Assembly (NCBI GenBank): GCA_907165135.1
Contig: OU015568.1
Location: 442,501-506,500, forward strand
Direction: 5' to 3'
DNA: 64,000 nucleotides
Source of the DNA: Oikopleura dioica
Lineage: Eukaryota; Chordata; Appendicularia; Copelata; Oikopleuridae
Below the pieces are notes generated by a model. That model made no database searches. It saw only the letters and a list, made by a program, of their open reading frames with translations, and was not told where the DNA came from. Both the position numbers and the translations under genes were made by a program. Shown in pieces: positions 41,980 to 52,988 of this stretch (its first letter is position 1; each line of letters opens with the position of its first letter).

Positions 41980-42865
41980 ATGAAATTGTCAACTATTTTT
42001 TCCGCCATCAGGAGAGCTTTTTAACATCAGAGAATATACTTCAATAGCAACTTGGCTCTAGAATTAGGCCTTTTTTGCTTCAATTAAAAAGCTCCGAAAA
42101 GCGCCGTTTCCGCCACCGTCGGTAACACTGTCGATGACTGTACATTGGACCACTCCGTCCTTTCCGGCGACACCAGAATCTTCTCCGCCTTCAACCGAAA
42201 CAAGAAGGTCCCCCGCCCAGGCGCAGTTGGAGACGACTCGGCCAAGATCAAGTTCACTATTTACGGATCCGTCGACACGGATTACACTGGCTTCCTCCTT
42301 TTCTTTAAGCAAGACTGCGGCATTGACTTCCTCCGAGGTACGTAAAACCCACTCTTCATTCGCTCTTGACAAAATATTCAGCCCTCGAAGACGGCCGAGT
42401 AACCTGGGACATCCTTGACCGAGGAAACTACTACACTCCAGAATTTGTCTACCACCGAGTTGACAAGACACAAACCAATGTTGCTCTCCAATTCCGGTAA
42501 ATTTAAATGAAAACTTGGAGATATTTTATCAGTCAAAGTCGTTATTTTCCAGATTTTTAAAGACCACCTTTTTTCATGTCTGACTGTATCTCATTTAAGA
42601 CACGCTGGTGAGCCAGCATCCGGCACCGTCTGGGGCAACTCAAAGAAAGATATGTTCGCTCTTCAACTTCACGGTATAATCACCCTTCCCTCTTCCCAAA
42701 AGACCGTTTTCAGGACTCAAGAGCGTCAACTGGGGCAACTTCGACATGAACACTTGCCTTACCACCGGTATGGCCGGAAAAATGCCCGACGGTAAAATCC
42801 CCGCCGGCTCCTCTGTTGGCGACGACTTTTCCGCCTGCGCCGCCTGGGCCCGAAACATCTGGTAA
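41980..42865 (+). CDS. secreted protein, 206 aa, paralogue of the 4.2 kb gene
   Basis: Exons 41980-42013, 42092-42337, 42382-42496, 42600-42673 and 42714-42865 encode about 206 residues ending in RNIW. The first exon is a minimal signal peptide (MKLSTIFSAI); its intron fits only a GA-AG pair. Conserved blocks shared with the 4230-4927 gene include VDDCTLDH, DYTGFLLFFKQDC and KKDMFALQLHG. Four to five cysteines are in matching places. The fold looks all-beta with no membrane helix. Unrecognised family; both copies are probably extracellular. Confidence 0.75.
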
Positions 42866-43240
42866 ATCGCCGATTTTTGACCTGCTTTAATTCATTGAGC
42901 ATGAAAAAGAGACTAAAAAGATTAAGCCTGAAATAAAAAATACACAAAAATCGAATGAAAAACTCGTTTTTTTTTTTACAAAAAGACGCAGCCATGGCAG
43001 AATGTTTATTTTTCGGGACATAAAATAAAGAAAAAAGGGATGAGGAAGAAACCACTCGGCTGGGCAGGAGTTAAAGAACTTGAAAGGAATAAGGAACTAC
43101 CAGAGTTCTAGAGATAGAGAGGAGAAGATCTGTCGCGGGATTTTTACGAGGATTATCCGCAGAAGCGTTTCTAAATTATCAAAATCCCGTGTCCTAGGCG
43201 TTATCATCATAATACCAGCAAGTGCTTTTTTCTCTCTAAA

Positions 43241-44295
43241 TTACGAAAGATAAAGCCCACACGCAAAGCCGCCGCTGCTCAGGCGATCGAGACCGCGGAA
43301 GCAGGGAACTTGCGGGCGACGATATCGCGTTGTCGGCTCGGAGAAGTCAGACAAGTGCTTACGGATACGGTCGTGCGTCGGAGCTCTAAAATGACAGATA
43401 AGAAGAGGCAGTTGTGAAATGGGGCTTACGGGTTGAGGGACCAGCTCTTGAGCTTGTGGAATCCGACGTTGCTTGTTAGTCGACGATCCTTTTTGTTTTT
43501 CTAAATACAGCTTATTAATGTACCATCTGAGGGCTATTCTATTATAATGAGTCCATCCGACTTGCTCGTATACCTATTAATTTTTGATCGGACGAATCGT
43601 GATTACAAAAATTTTCATTATTTTAAAGAAAAGAGCCAATTATGGTTCTTCCACACATAAGAATTAGTCTGGAAGAATCTTCCAGGTAGATATCATTATC
43701 TTGACATTTTTGGTATTCATTTTTCTTTTCTAGGAATCTGGAATAAAATCAAATATTTTTCGAATATCAATCAAATCAATCTTGCGTAATCAAACAATTA
43801 TTTGCTTTTAATTTTCATAATACCCGTTTATTTCGCTTCTTTCTCTGCTAAAAACACATAAAATGTAGCATTTTATCATCAGTAGAAAGCATTTAACATT
43901 TTAAATTTGGCCTCACCTTATCCTTGTTTCGTCTTCTTCGTCTATTTTTCTTCTCTTTCTCCTTGCGTCTTCTTTCCTTCTTGCTTCTTCGATGTTTGCG
44001 GTCATGTCTCAGACTTCGACGGCTTCTGTCCACGAGGGAATCATCGTCTGCAAGATTTTCTGAGATTTCAAACTTCGTGATTTCTGGAATCTTTGAGATA
44101 GCATTCTGATCTTCCAAAACTATGTCTGTCAATGGCAGGCTTTCCAGGGCTAGAATTATCAATTTTTTCCGATTTTCTTTTAAAAAAATACTTTGAAAAT
44201 CTCTTCTATGATTTCAGTTAGGTTTTATTTGAGCCCAAGTTCCTGTTAGTAAAATGAAAAGTTGTTGTTAGGACGGCCAAATTGACGAATTTCAT
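43241..44295 (-). CDS. secreted peptide precursor with natriuretic-peptide-like C-terminus
   Basis: Four exons (44295-44235, 44149-43917, 43500-43430, 43385-43241) give about 169 residues; intron 1 uses GC-AG, the others GT-AG, all in phase. The N-terminus is a possible signal peptide (MKFVNLAVLTTTFHFTN). An acidic pro-region (EDQNAISKIPEITKFEISEN) is followed by a long basic region (RSKKERRRKEKEKKNRRRRR). After a furin-type site RYRR the last 24 residues contain CFRGLDRLSSGGFAC then GLYLS. The ring resembles the vertebrate natriuretic peptide ring CFG-x3-DRI-x3-SGLGC (C-F, G, DR plus Ile/Leu, S, G, C) but is two residues shorter. Natriuretic peptides are hormones acting on receptor guanylyl cyclases. 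The alternative is an unrelated basic secreted protein with a chance match. Confidence 0.6.
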
Positions 44296-44530
44296 ATTTT
44301 GTTTCTCTTTTTTGGTTTTTCTTGTGTCTGTGATATGGGATAGGACTAGCGACTTCCGGATGCTGGGCTCTGTGTAAATTTGAACACCTTCCGATTTTCA
44401 CAAAACTTAGTTCTGGGTTTTCCCATTTTGAAACTTCACTGCAAAAATTTTTGAGAATAAAAGGGTCAAAAGTTTATTTTAGAGGAAATTTTAAGATATG
44501 AAATCTTCGTCTTTTTTCGAGAATCTGCGC

Positions 44531-44675
44531 AGAAAACCTGAGTCAGGGTCCTGAAAAAGTCACATATAAAAATCTGAGGGTTAAAATTACTGAGCCGCTT
44601 CGCGGCTTTATTTTAGAAAAAGCCGCTACGCGGCTTTTCTTCAGAGCGGGCTTACTACCCTGACACAGGTTTTCT
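44531..44675. mobile_element. inverted-repeat element with AGAAAACCTG ends, copy 2
   Basis: The left end AGAAAACCTGAGTCAGGGT is matched by the right end (reverse complement GAAAACCTGTGTCAGGGT). An internal hairpin is formed by GCCGCTTCGCGGC and GCCGCTACGCGGC. Shares 25 exact bases with 7511-7535 and is related to 47173-47240. Non-coding. Confidence 0.65.
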
Positions 44676-45119
44676 CCACAGGTTTTTTAGTCAAGATCTT
44701 TTGGTTGGTCATTAATCCCTCTCCTAGGGTTTCAAATTCGTGATGGCTCTCTTTCTTTTTTTTTCTCAAAATGGAAATGTACAGGGGCGATATTAAAGAC
44801 TCCAGTTGGAATCACTAGGATTTATTCAAGAATTGAAGTTCAATCTCTGCAGGAGATGGAGCTCCTGACAGCGTTGCGCGGGGACGTCACGATCACCCCC
44901 GCGGCGAATCTACGCCAGAGAACATAAAAAAGGCCACCGAGTCGATAGATCAAAAATCATGAATGGGAGCAACTTGCTTTCATGTTATCAAACACGTGAT
45001 TCGACGCAATCTTTCGATATATCGCAAATACTCATTTTCAACGAAATTATTTTCTGATGGAAATTAATATTTTATTTTAAACAGTAGAATATATTTTTCA
45101 TCAACTATGTTTCATTTCG

Positions 45120-46013
45120 TTATTGTATTATTGTCCACGTAATTGGTATTTTTGGAAAAGATCTCATGCGAGGTCTCCTTTTCCATTTATGTTCCCAGTC
45201 GTCTGTCAAGGCGCCGAAATACATGGTTATTGTGTCGTCGCGGCCAATCATAGTTTTTCCGTAAACATAAATTTTACTGCCGAATTCTTCCTCCTCCTCT
45301 TCTGTCGTCGACCAATGACGTAATTCATCTTTTGGGTCGGACGACTGCGCGAAAATCTCAAAATTTCTTTTTTCGGGAGATTTGAGAACAATTTTGTAGC
45401 GAAATTCGTTATAAAATTCTGTTTTTACACCTCTTATCCAGTCTAGGAGAGTTTCTGGGTCGTCGGGGCCGGTCCAAAGGACCCTTTCTATAATGAAGAA
45501 TTGAATGCTGAAGTCGTTATAAGTAATTGGGTATCGAAAAAGTTGATACACCTCTTCGTTATTTGTTTTGTAGAATTCTGCCGAGGTGAAATCGATTTTC
45601 AGATTGACGATCTTTCTTCCAGCGACAACTGCCTTCAGGAAGAGGTAAACATCTGATTCGTCGTTTGCGACTCGAGAATCAATTTAAAGGATGACAAAAA
45701 ATTGAGAGTGATAAAATTATCAATTTCTTAAATTTTGCCATCCATGTTCATAAGTATCTATTTTTTGAAGCATTTTCTTGTTTGATAGTTTTTCGAGATC
45801 GTCTTGAGTGAGATCATTTTTTTGTTGAAGTTCGAGCTGCTGAACTTTCTCTCGAAGAGATGCGATAGTATTCTCCAGTCTGACAATGTGGCTCATTGGG
45901 CGGTTTTGAACAGATACATCTGATTCTCGTGAATAAGAAACGCTGCTCTCTGAGATATAGGTTTGATCATCGCAAGTTTGAAAAGATTCAGCATCCTCAT
46001 TTTGTTCTGACAT
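45120..46013 (-). CDS. coiled-coil protein of unknown family, 280 aa
   Basis: Two exons, 46013-45722 and 45670-45120, join in phase only with a GA-AG intron of 51 nt, giving 280 residues. Residues 1-45 are acidic and Ser-rich; about 45-85 form a coiled coil (VRLENTIASLREKVQQLELQ). The second exon reads as a folded domain (VYLFLKAVVAGRKIVNLKID, SIQFFIIERVLWTGPDD, YKIVLKSPEKRNFEIFAQ) ending ITWTIIQ. I do not recognise it; it could be a lineage-specific family. The start is a plain ATG with no upstream splice site required. Confidence 0.6.
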
Positions 46014-46347
46014 ATTTGGTGAACTAACAGAAATTTAACTAAAGAAAACTGATCATGAAAACCATCATAATGGTCATAAAAATGTGTTTTATTGCCTATT
46101 TTTTCCTATTGATTCATAGAATGAATCAGAACGCGACAGAATATCAGCAGTTAGAAAAGACAAAGTTTCTAAACTTTTAGGTTTTTATCTATTTAGCCTA
46201 AAACAAAATTATCAGAATTTCAAAGAAAAATATAAAATCCGACAAAAAAGACAAAAAGTGCGCAGATTTTGAAGAGAAAGTAAATATTTTTGGAAATTTT
46301 TCGATTTCGGGGTATTCTTCGATCGTCTAAAAAGATAAACGTATTTT

Positions 46348-47061
46348 TTAATCGATGATTTGCTTGCAAACCTCGAAACAAAGACCATGTGCTTCCGGGA
46401 AGTTGTTAGTTTGTCGCTGAAACATGCCATCCTTTGAAATTCCACTGAACTTATAGGAGTTGACAAAAACTTCATTATCCGTATAAAACCCCAATATACT
46501 TTCAAACTTGGTGAATAAATCATCTCTCTCCAGTTTTCTCTTAAAATAATTTTCAATAATAAAATAACAAAGACTGAGAATCAAACATTCGTTTCGAATT
46601 CGTAAAGACTCGTGTCGCGGAGATATCCATTCATCCAGATGATATCCTGTGTGACTTCCGGTAAGATCTCGTGGAGAAAGGAAAGTGAGTGCGATTTACT
46701 TGGCCGGTACAGTTTTGAACCTTCATTTTTGCACTGAGCAACCGCCTCGCTAGAAATCGCAGTAATAAAGCTCTATGACTCATAGACTATGAAGCAGGCT
46801 TCCCCTTACTTATGTTACTTACAGTATTTTTCTCGGCCTTCTGTTCAGAATTTTTCCTATTTCTTTCGTTGTCAAATAATTATCGAATCTCAGACTCATC
46901 GGATCTTCCAGCTCCCAAATTCTACTCTCGTTTATATAATCTTTGTTCATGTATGTCTTCAAAGCAAACTTAGGGTCATCATGTTCGCAAAAGAAAGTTG
47001 CTTCTGTTCGATTGTCGCAGATTGAAAAGCCCATTTCGGTTCCATAAGCTTCACTACTCAA
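46348..47061 (-). CDS. possible C-type-lectin-like protein (5' end unresolved)
   Basis: Exons about 47061-46823, 46749-46587 and 46539-46348, linked by GT-AG introns (the last 47 nt) in phase, end with FEVCKQIID and TAA. The second exon starts EAVAQCKNEGSKLYRP, which is like the alpha-1/beta-2 start of C-type lectin domains, and continues LPEVTQDIIWMNGYL; the last exon has HGLCFEVC. The frame opens with TTG, and the first ATG is MGFSICDN; an upstream exon, perhaps with a signal peptide, is likely. The lectin call is tentative. Confidence 0.45.
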
Positions 47062-47172
47062 GTAAGAGCGATGAAGGCAGAGACCAAAGTCAATTCTTTA
47101 ATTTTGATTTTGGTCGAACAAGTAATACGAACAAATAAACCTTGGATTTTCATGTTCTTAACCCGGGCTCGA

Positions 47173-47240
47173 AAACCTGTATAGAAAATCTGAGTCATAA
47201 TCTGGAAAATTTTAAACGAAAAGCCGCAGAGTAGTTTTTT
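47173..47240. repeat. degenerate relative of the AGAAAACCTG element
   Basis: GAAAATCTGAGTCATAATCT and following AAGCCGCAGAG resemble the left end and internal hairpin of the element at 44531. Much diverged. Confidence 0.4.
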
Positions 47241-47730
47241 TAAAGGCCCCCGTCAACACTTTTCCTCAAAAAATGGAAATTTCAAAACAGCCGTATTTTC
47301 GCTTCTTAGTGTGCCCGAAAATTTTATACATTATGTAAACTCGTAGCAATTTTTGACCAATAAAAATCTAAAATTTTAGCAAAATTTGGACTTTTTCGTC
47401 ATTTTTCGTCGAAAAGCCAACTTTATAACGCAATTCTGAGGGTACAAGAGTCGAGATAGGACCCCTCTCCCCCGTCAACAACTTTCGAAAAATCAAATGT
47501 CGGAATTTTAAAATTTTGGCCCGGAAATGGATTCAACGGGCCAAAAACGATTTTGAGGCTCTATTTTTTGGGGGTTACCTCGACTCTAACATCCTCAAAA
47601 TCGCATTTGAAAATTGTACTTTTCGCCGAAAATTAATTTGCCCTTATTTTGGCAAAAATATTGATTTTCTTTTGTCAAAATTTACTCTTATCAAGTTTTT
47701 GAAGTAAGTTGAAGAACGCATTAAGAATCA
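47238..47730. mobile_element. inverted pair of MITE copies related to 22363-22709
   Basis: The half 47460-47730 matches the 22370-22640 element in order (CCCCGTCAAC, CCCGGAAATGGATTC, TTTGGGGGTTACCTCGACTC, CATCCTCAAAATCGCATTTG) with many changes. The half 47238-47460 matches the same element in reverse orientation. Together they form a head-to-head pair. Non-coding. Confidence 0.6.
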
Positions 47731-47964
47731 AAAATGTGAGTCCATTTTTAATTTGCCAAAAAAACATTTTGCGAAATTTTATTTTTGCATAATTTCTTTT
47801 CCTTGAAATCTTTATTTTACAAAATATCTTTTTAAAAAAATTTTATTTTTGCGAAATTTTAAATTTACGAAAATCGGATTGTGCGGTTTTTTGGCAAGAA
47901 CTTTTTTTTCGCAAAAAAACAATTTAACATAAAAAAAATTATTTTCTAAAATAATAAGTTTCAA

Positions 47965-48065
47965 CCTTACAACTAACTAACTAACTAACTAACTAAACTA
48001 AACTAACTAAACAACCAAATTAACTAACTAAACAACTTACTAAACTAACTTACTAAACTTAGTTA
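47965..48065 (+). repeat. (TAAC)n microsatellite
   Basis: About 100 bases of imperfect CTAA repeats (ACTAACTAACTAACTAAC and variants with inserted A or C). Confidence 0.9.
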
Positions 48066-48832
48066 ATACCTTCCTTATACTAATTTCTCTATTGTTTTAC
48101 ATATTATTTCTCACTAATCATCCATTTCTATACTATTCCTACTACTACTATCTCTTCTGTTATCTACTATATTGCGCGCGGAGCGCGCTCCCTGTATTAT
48201 GTTTTCGCGAAAACTTTTTCGCACTTTTTTTAAAATTTTTTGTACCCATGCTTTGGTTCCGGGTAGGGGGTGGGATGGGGGTATTTTCATTTCTTCCTCT
48301 TAGCGTTTTCATCATTTTTTTTTCACTTATTATTTTGATTTTTCCAAATTTTTTTTTGGCTGTTTAATCTCTATGAATTTGAAGCTTAGATTCCTTCCTC
48401 TCATTATTTCACATATTATTCGTCTCTTTATTTCTGCAACTCTTCTACAGGTATTGCTTTGGATGAAAATGGACCGTGGAATCTTTGGCAGAAGTTTTCA
48501 CGGTTCATTTTTCCAAGCCATAGTTATTAATTATGTTATCTTTTACGGTCTGAATGTTACTGTCTTTGGCAGAAGTCAATAACATTCTCTGAACGTTTTA
48601 GATATTTTCACTTCGCTTATATTATTCCTTTTTCATTGGTGCTCCGCGGCCAATCATTGCGCTTCTCGCGGCTACGCGCCAACTTTGATTCTCTCTATTC
48701 TCCCGTGTAATTTCTTTATTACCTTGTTTGCTGTTTATTTTTTTTATTCTCATACTATATTCTGTGATGCTGTGCATTTTTCTCTCTGTTTTTTTGCATG
48801 TTTGTGTTAGTTGTTTTTTTCTCGTTTTTAGT

Positions 48833-50572
48833 ATGATTAGTCGGAATCCTTCGAAGGATGCTGTCGATATTTGGCTATGGATCAAAGATACCTGTCGGGT
48901 CTTGGTATATGACGATGATACCCTTTTTCTTGAACAGATGAATTATGCTTCATCATATTTATTAACCCAGGCGCGTTCTCACGGCCTGACGCCTCCACAA
49001 TCTTATACCACTGCCATTGTCTACGGTGCGTGCAATATCTCTCAGGTCTGTCATTTTGTTAATAATATTGCTGCGCCACATTGTATGGACCGTGTTATTA
49101 TCTCCTTTCCGTCCACTAAAGAATTTATGATTCTAAATGAGATGGAACTTCATAGTCCAACTCTTTCTTCACATTTTAATTCTGTTATGTTTCTTCCCAG
49201 TGGCTTAATCGATGTTTTGCCGCCGGTTGCCGATTTTCCACTGCCTCAGTTTACCGATTGGGAGTCAATTTGGAGTGCTATTCTCTCTAAAACTACCTCG
49301 CTTCATCGATCGATTTTTTCTGATTCCTATGCTAACTTATCTTCTAATGACCATTCCCCCGAATCTTTGTTCCGTAACTTTCTTTATGATGGGTGTCTCA
49401 ATCGTGATGCTCTTCTGAATCTTCTTAATAGCGGTGTTCTTGTTCATTCATCTCCTGATGACTTCCGTCTCACTGGCAATGCTGTGGCAATGGATTCTTC
49501 TGTGTGTGCCTCCTCTTCTATTGCATCAACTGGAAAGTCTGACCCCAGTTCTACATGTCTCATTATTCCTGGGAAGTCCTCTTACCAGTTGGTATGGCGT
49601 CCCAAACAGTCTCTGATGAAGCGCGACCATTCCCGTGAAGCGCGGATGGAGCCAAAAAGTTTTCCATCATTACATGTCTTTTCCAGTAAGGTTTACCCTT
49701 TATTGGATTTTATCTCGTTTCTATCAACCTCAACTCCTTCCTCGTCATCGATCGACCGCGCGCCTCATCTCTACACTGAAATTATGCCCAGGAAAATTGT
49801 TTCATCTCTTCTCGAGTTCACGCGTCCTGTTTGGTTTCGGAGGTGGAATAATTTTGACTTATGGAATCCTAAGTATTTTCTCACGCATATTAATGATGTT
49901 ACATTTCTACGTTTTTGGAAGTCGGCCTACGATACTTTTTCTCGGAAAACAAAAAATTTACTTCTCTTCCGCGGCTCCAACCTTCATGACGACCTTGAGC
50001 TCTGGTCCCTTATAAATACTCGTAATCGTAATGCTTCTCTCTTCAAAGATGAGTTTTTTCAACTCATTACGCGTCCGCCTTTGTCCGACTTCGTCAATGA
50101 GCCTCATCTTTCAACTTTTACATCCCTCCTGGCTCGTTTTCATACCCTCTCTGATACTGCTCACTCTTTTTCTCTTGACTCTTTGTTGAATGGCGCTGGT
50201 CCTTCTCATATACTTAATTCTGGTCCACTGTTATCCAATATTATTCCCTTTTCGTGCCTGCCTTCTTCCACACGATTCGGTTCTCTTTCTATGGAAGCTG
50301 TTCAGGAGGCATCTTCATTAGTCTTTACTCTCCCGCTTCGTGGGAACTCGCTATGGCAACCCTCTGGCTCTGACCCCCATGTATCTTTGAAATGCAAAAG
50401 TGGAAATTCCTACTGTTTTGGTACCGCTGTTACCTGTATTACACCAATAATTTCTGATTCGGCATTCGCTTGTAAATGTTCCTGCTCCCCCAATGCTTCT
50501 GGTGATGAGAATGTTGCTGTAAAGCTCGAGTGGTGGGTGTTATTTATCTATTTATCCTTATTTTCTTTCTAG
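48833..50572 (+). CDS. unknown 579-aa protein, intronless
   Basis: A continuous frame of 579 codons from an ATG one base after a CTCGTTTTTAG acceptor, which suggests spliced-leader addition there; the same frame is open 35 codons further upstream. The protein begins MISRNPSKDAVDIWLWIKD, is Ser/Leu/Phe-rich, has a basic segment RPKQSLMKRDHSREARM near residue 270 and a Cys cluster ACKCSCSPN near the end, followed by a hydrophobic tail LFIYLSLFSF. I recognise no enzyme motif, no zinc knuckle and no polymerase. The lack of introns in such a long frame is unlike other genes here and might indicate a retrocopy or element-derived gene. Confidence 0.6.
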   Translation: MISRNPSKDAVDIWLWIKDTCRVLVYDDDTLFLEQMNYASSYLLTQARSHGLTPPQSYTTAIVYGACNISQVCHFVNNIAAPHCMDRVIISFPSTKEFMILNEMELHSPTLSSHFNSVMFLPSGLIDVLPPVADFPLPQFTDWESIWSAILSKTTSLHRSIFSDSYANLSSNDHSPESLFRNFLYDGCLNRDALLNLLNSGVLVHSSPDDFRLTGNAVAMDSSVCASSSIASTGKSDPSSTCLIIPGKSSYQLVWRPKQSLMKRDHSREARMEPKSFPSLHVFSSKVYPLLDFISFLSTSTPSSSSIDRAPHLYTEIMPRKIVSSLLEFTRPVWFRRWNNFDLWNPKYFLTHINDVTFLRFWKSAYDTFSRKTKNLLLFRGSNLHDDLELWSLINTRNRNASLFKDEFFQLITRPPLSDFVNEPHLSTFTSLLARFHTLSDTAHSFSLDSLLNGAGPSHILNSGPLLSNIIPFSCLPSSTRFGSLSMEAVQEASSLVFTLPLRGNSLWQPSGSDPHVSLKCKSGNSYCFGTAVTCITPIISDSAFACKCSCSPNASGDENVAVKLEWWVLFIYLSLFSF

Positions 50573-50710
50573 CGACGAAAACTAGAGCTTTGGACGCCTC
50601 AATTTTTGTGTGCTACTTTCTCAAAGTCTTGTCAGTTATTATGTTTTCTTATTTTTGTGTTGAATTTACTATTTTTCACTCATATAGAGTTGTCCTAGGG
50701 TTTTTTTAGT

Positions 50711-51190
50711 ATGGGTACTCAAAACCGGATTCAATCTGGCCCTATTGTCGTTCCTGCGGTTTCTTCGGGGCGCCTCGAAGTCGATCTCCAAATTCTATAT
50801 CATTCTACGAACATGGGCAATTATCAAATTGCGATGATGGACGATATTCTCCTCATTCTTGAGGATCCCATATATATTATGCATCTTGGCGATGAGTTGG
50901 GCCAGTCTTTGCGGGAGAAGCTTTTTGTATGTATCCCTTCGTGGGAATGTGTAATATTAATATTTGTCATAGACGTCTTTGTTTTAACTTGTTTATTTTT
51001 GCCCCTAGTTTATCTATGCTTTTAGTTCGATTGGCAACTTGTGAAGGACAATAATGCTGGCTTCTCCGATGTTCTCGTTCGTTGCGATGAAATTGTTTCT
51101 CAAATCAATTGGTCGTCCCTGTCCACCGATCTTGCTGGACAGGCCCAAGTTCGTGTTGCTGCTTATCAACACATGAAAGCCGGGCTCTAA
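50711..51190 (+). CDS. unknown small protein, 126 aa
   Basis: Exons 50711-50926 and 51026-51190 (phase 0) encode 126 residues: MGTQNRIQSGPIVVPAVSSG, then an all-soluble domain with MMDDILLILEDPIYIMHLGD and, in exon 2, FDWQLVKDNNAGFSDVLV. The ATG lies one base after TTTTTTTAG, a likely trans-splice acceptor. An exon-like frame further on (51422-51568) may be an alternative end. Family not recognised. Confidence 0.45.
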
Positions 51191-51421
51191 TTTTTACATG
51201 TTGGTTTGATCTTTGTTTTCCTTATGTATATTTATTGTGAGCCCCTCCTTGCCTCTTCCGCCGAAAAACTTGCCTTAATCGAAGCTCATTTTCTTCAAAA
51301 TTTTACTGCCTAAAAACTTTCATCGGCGATGGCTGTGAATACTTGAATATCGTTCTTTGGCTACTTTTCAACTGTTTCGGGAACTTATATTTGCTCTTTT
51401 TTTTTTATGGTATTGTTTTAG

Positions 51422-51568
51422 TATGATGTGAATCTTCAAGATGCGACTGCGGCTAATTTGCGATGTGTACTACGAGGACGAACTCCTAAAGAATCTTTGG
51501 AAGAAAAGGAGGACACCGCCGCCAGCATACTCGTTGATGTCACTGAAGAAAGCGATCATGCACAGTGA
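51422..51568 (+). CDS. coding-like exon, gene assignment unclear
   Basis: After a TTGTTTTAG acceptor a frame reads YDVNLQDATAANLRC, then RGRTPKESLEEKEDTAASIL and ends in TGA. Acidic, protein-like, no start codon in frame, so it must be a terminal exon of some upstream gene, perhaps spliced from 50.7-51.2 kb. Confidence 0.3.
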   Translation, partial: YDVNLQDATAANLRCVLRGRTPKESLEEKEDTAASILVDVTEESDHAQ

Positions 51569-52432
51569 CTTTAGTTGCACTTATCGATTCGTAGTTGTTT
51601 AATTTAATGATTTTAGACACAAACCGAAGCTCAGAATCTCAAATTCCACTGGTTACGCCATTTCATCCGACGGAAGGACCAGATAATCTTGGTATTGTCT
51701 TATAAACCTACCGAAACAGCTGTTGAACTTATCGCCTTACATGTTGAGTTAGTCGGTGAGTCAGGAGGGGTTTCGCTAATCATGCGAGACGTTGATCTTT
51801 CGATATTTTCTATATCTAGCATAGTCCCTGATTTTTCTTGATGCAAAGAAGGTGATTTTTGAAAAATAATGTAAAAATGCTTTAGGGCTTATCTTTTTAA
51901 CAAGAGTGTGTTCTTGGCTTTAATTATAGTTTTTTGTTTTTGAATGTTTCATGTGTGGATTCTCTTGACTAAGTTATAAATGACAAATCAATTCCTAAAA
52001 ACACTCAGGACGGCGGTTATCTTTTGGAAAACGACGATTCTACCGAGCATGAGTAGCGGAGAAACGAGAGTGAACAGTTGAATCTGCAGCCGCTGGCCCA
52101 GAACTCGAGGTTTGTTTCTGATTAAGAATTCCAAGTCAAAAAGCCACTTTACCTGAAGGCGAGGGAATGCAAATAAAGCCGAGCAAGTAATTGAAGGCCA
52201 TAGTCGATCCTGACTATCGGTTAACCTTCTATTTTCTGTTGAAGCGATTTTACTTTACAAAGAGCTTTTTTTCATCATTCTTTAACTGATCTCTTGAATG
52301 AAGTACTCACCTATTTTCTCCGCGTGCCCTGAGAAGTTCTGGTATAATCTGTATTATGGGACATCTCTTTTAAATTTATTATACGTTGTTTCGAACTTAG
52401 CCGTCAATAATTAACTATGGTTTTATTTTAGA

Positions 52433-52657
52433 ATGGCTATTAACCCTGATATCCTTGATTTGAATGATGAAGCGCAAGTTAATAACATTTTCTCTATATT
52501 ATCTTCTGCACGATTGCTTTATGGTGATAGACAAGTTTGGGGAGAAAATGTAAACCGCACCGAAGCATTGTGGAACGTTCGGGCAAATTTTTTTTTGTAT
52601 TCGGCTGCCCGATTGTTGCCGGATTTTTTTCCTTTGGCGGGTCTGATAGTTGCCTGA
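52433..52657 (+). CDS. unknown small protein, 74 aa
   Basis: The ATG lies one base after TTTATTTTAG. The translation MAINPDILDLNDEAQVNNIF is followed by SSARLLYGDRQVWGENVN and a hydrophobic end LPDFFPLAGLIVA. It is compact and protein-like but may continue by splicing beyond the stop. Unrecognised. Confidence 0.35.
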   Translation: MAINPDILDLNDEAQVNNIFSILSSARLLYGDRQVWGENVNRTEALWNVRANFFLYSAARLLPDFFPLAGLIVA

Positions 52658-52988
52658 TATTTTCCCTTCCTTATTTACCCGGGCGCGACTGATGTCCGGA
52701 AATTTAAAAATCTGTATATATTGAGGGAAAAAGATTAGTTCCTTTTTCGTAGTAAGAAAGACGCTCATGAAGACCCGATTCCTGATGCTTTAGTGATAAT
52801 TTTGTATTTACGGCCCATTAGTTGTCATTATTACTCTGTGCCCAGACTATCTCCTGGCGCCGATATTGCCCGTTTCCTGACCTTTTTTGCTTCTTAGCAT
52901 ATAAATATGAATCCTACGCCGCCTGTTTGCCTGTTCGCCTTGTTTTTTTGGCTGGGTTGCTCGATTCGTCCGTTCCGAACGTTTCACC

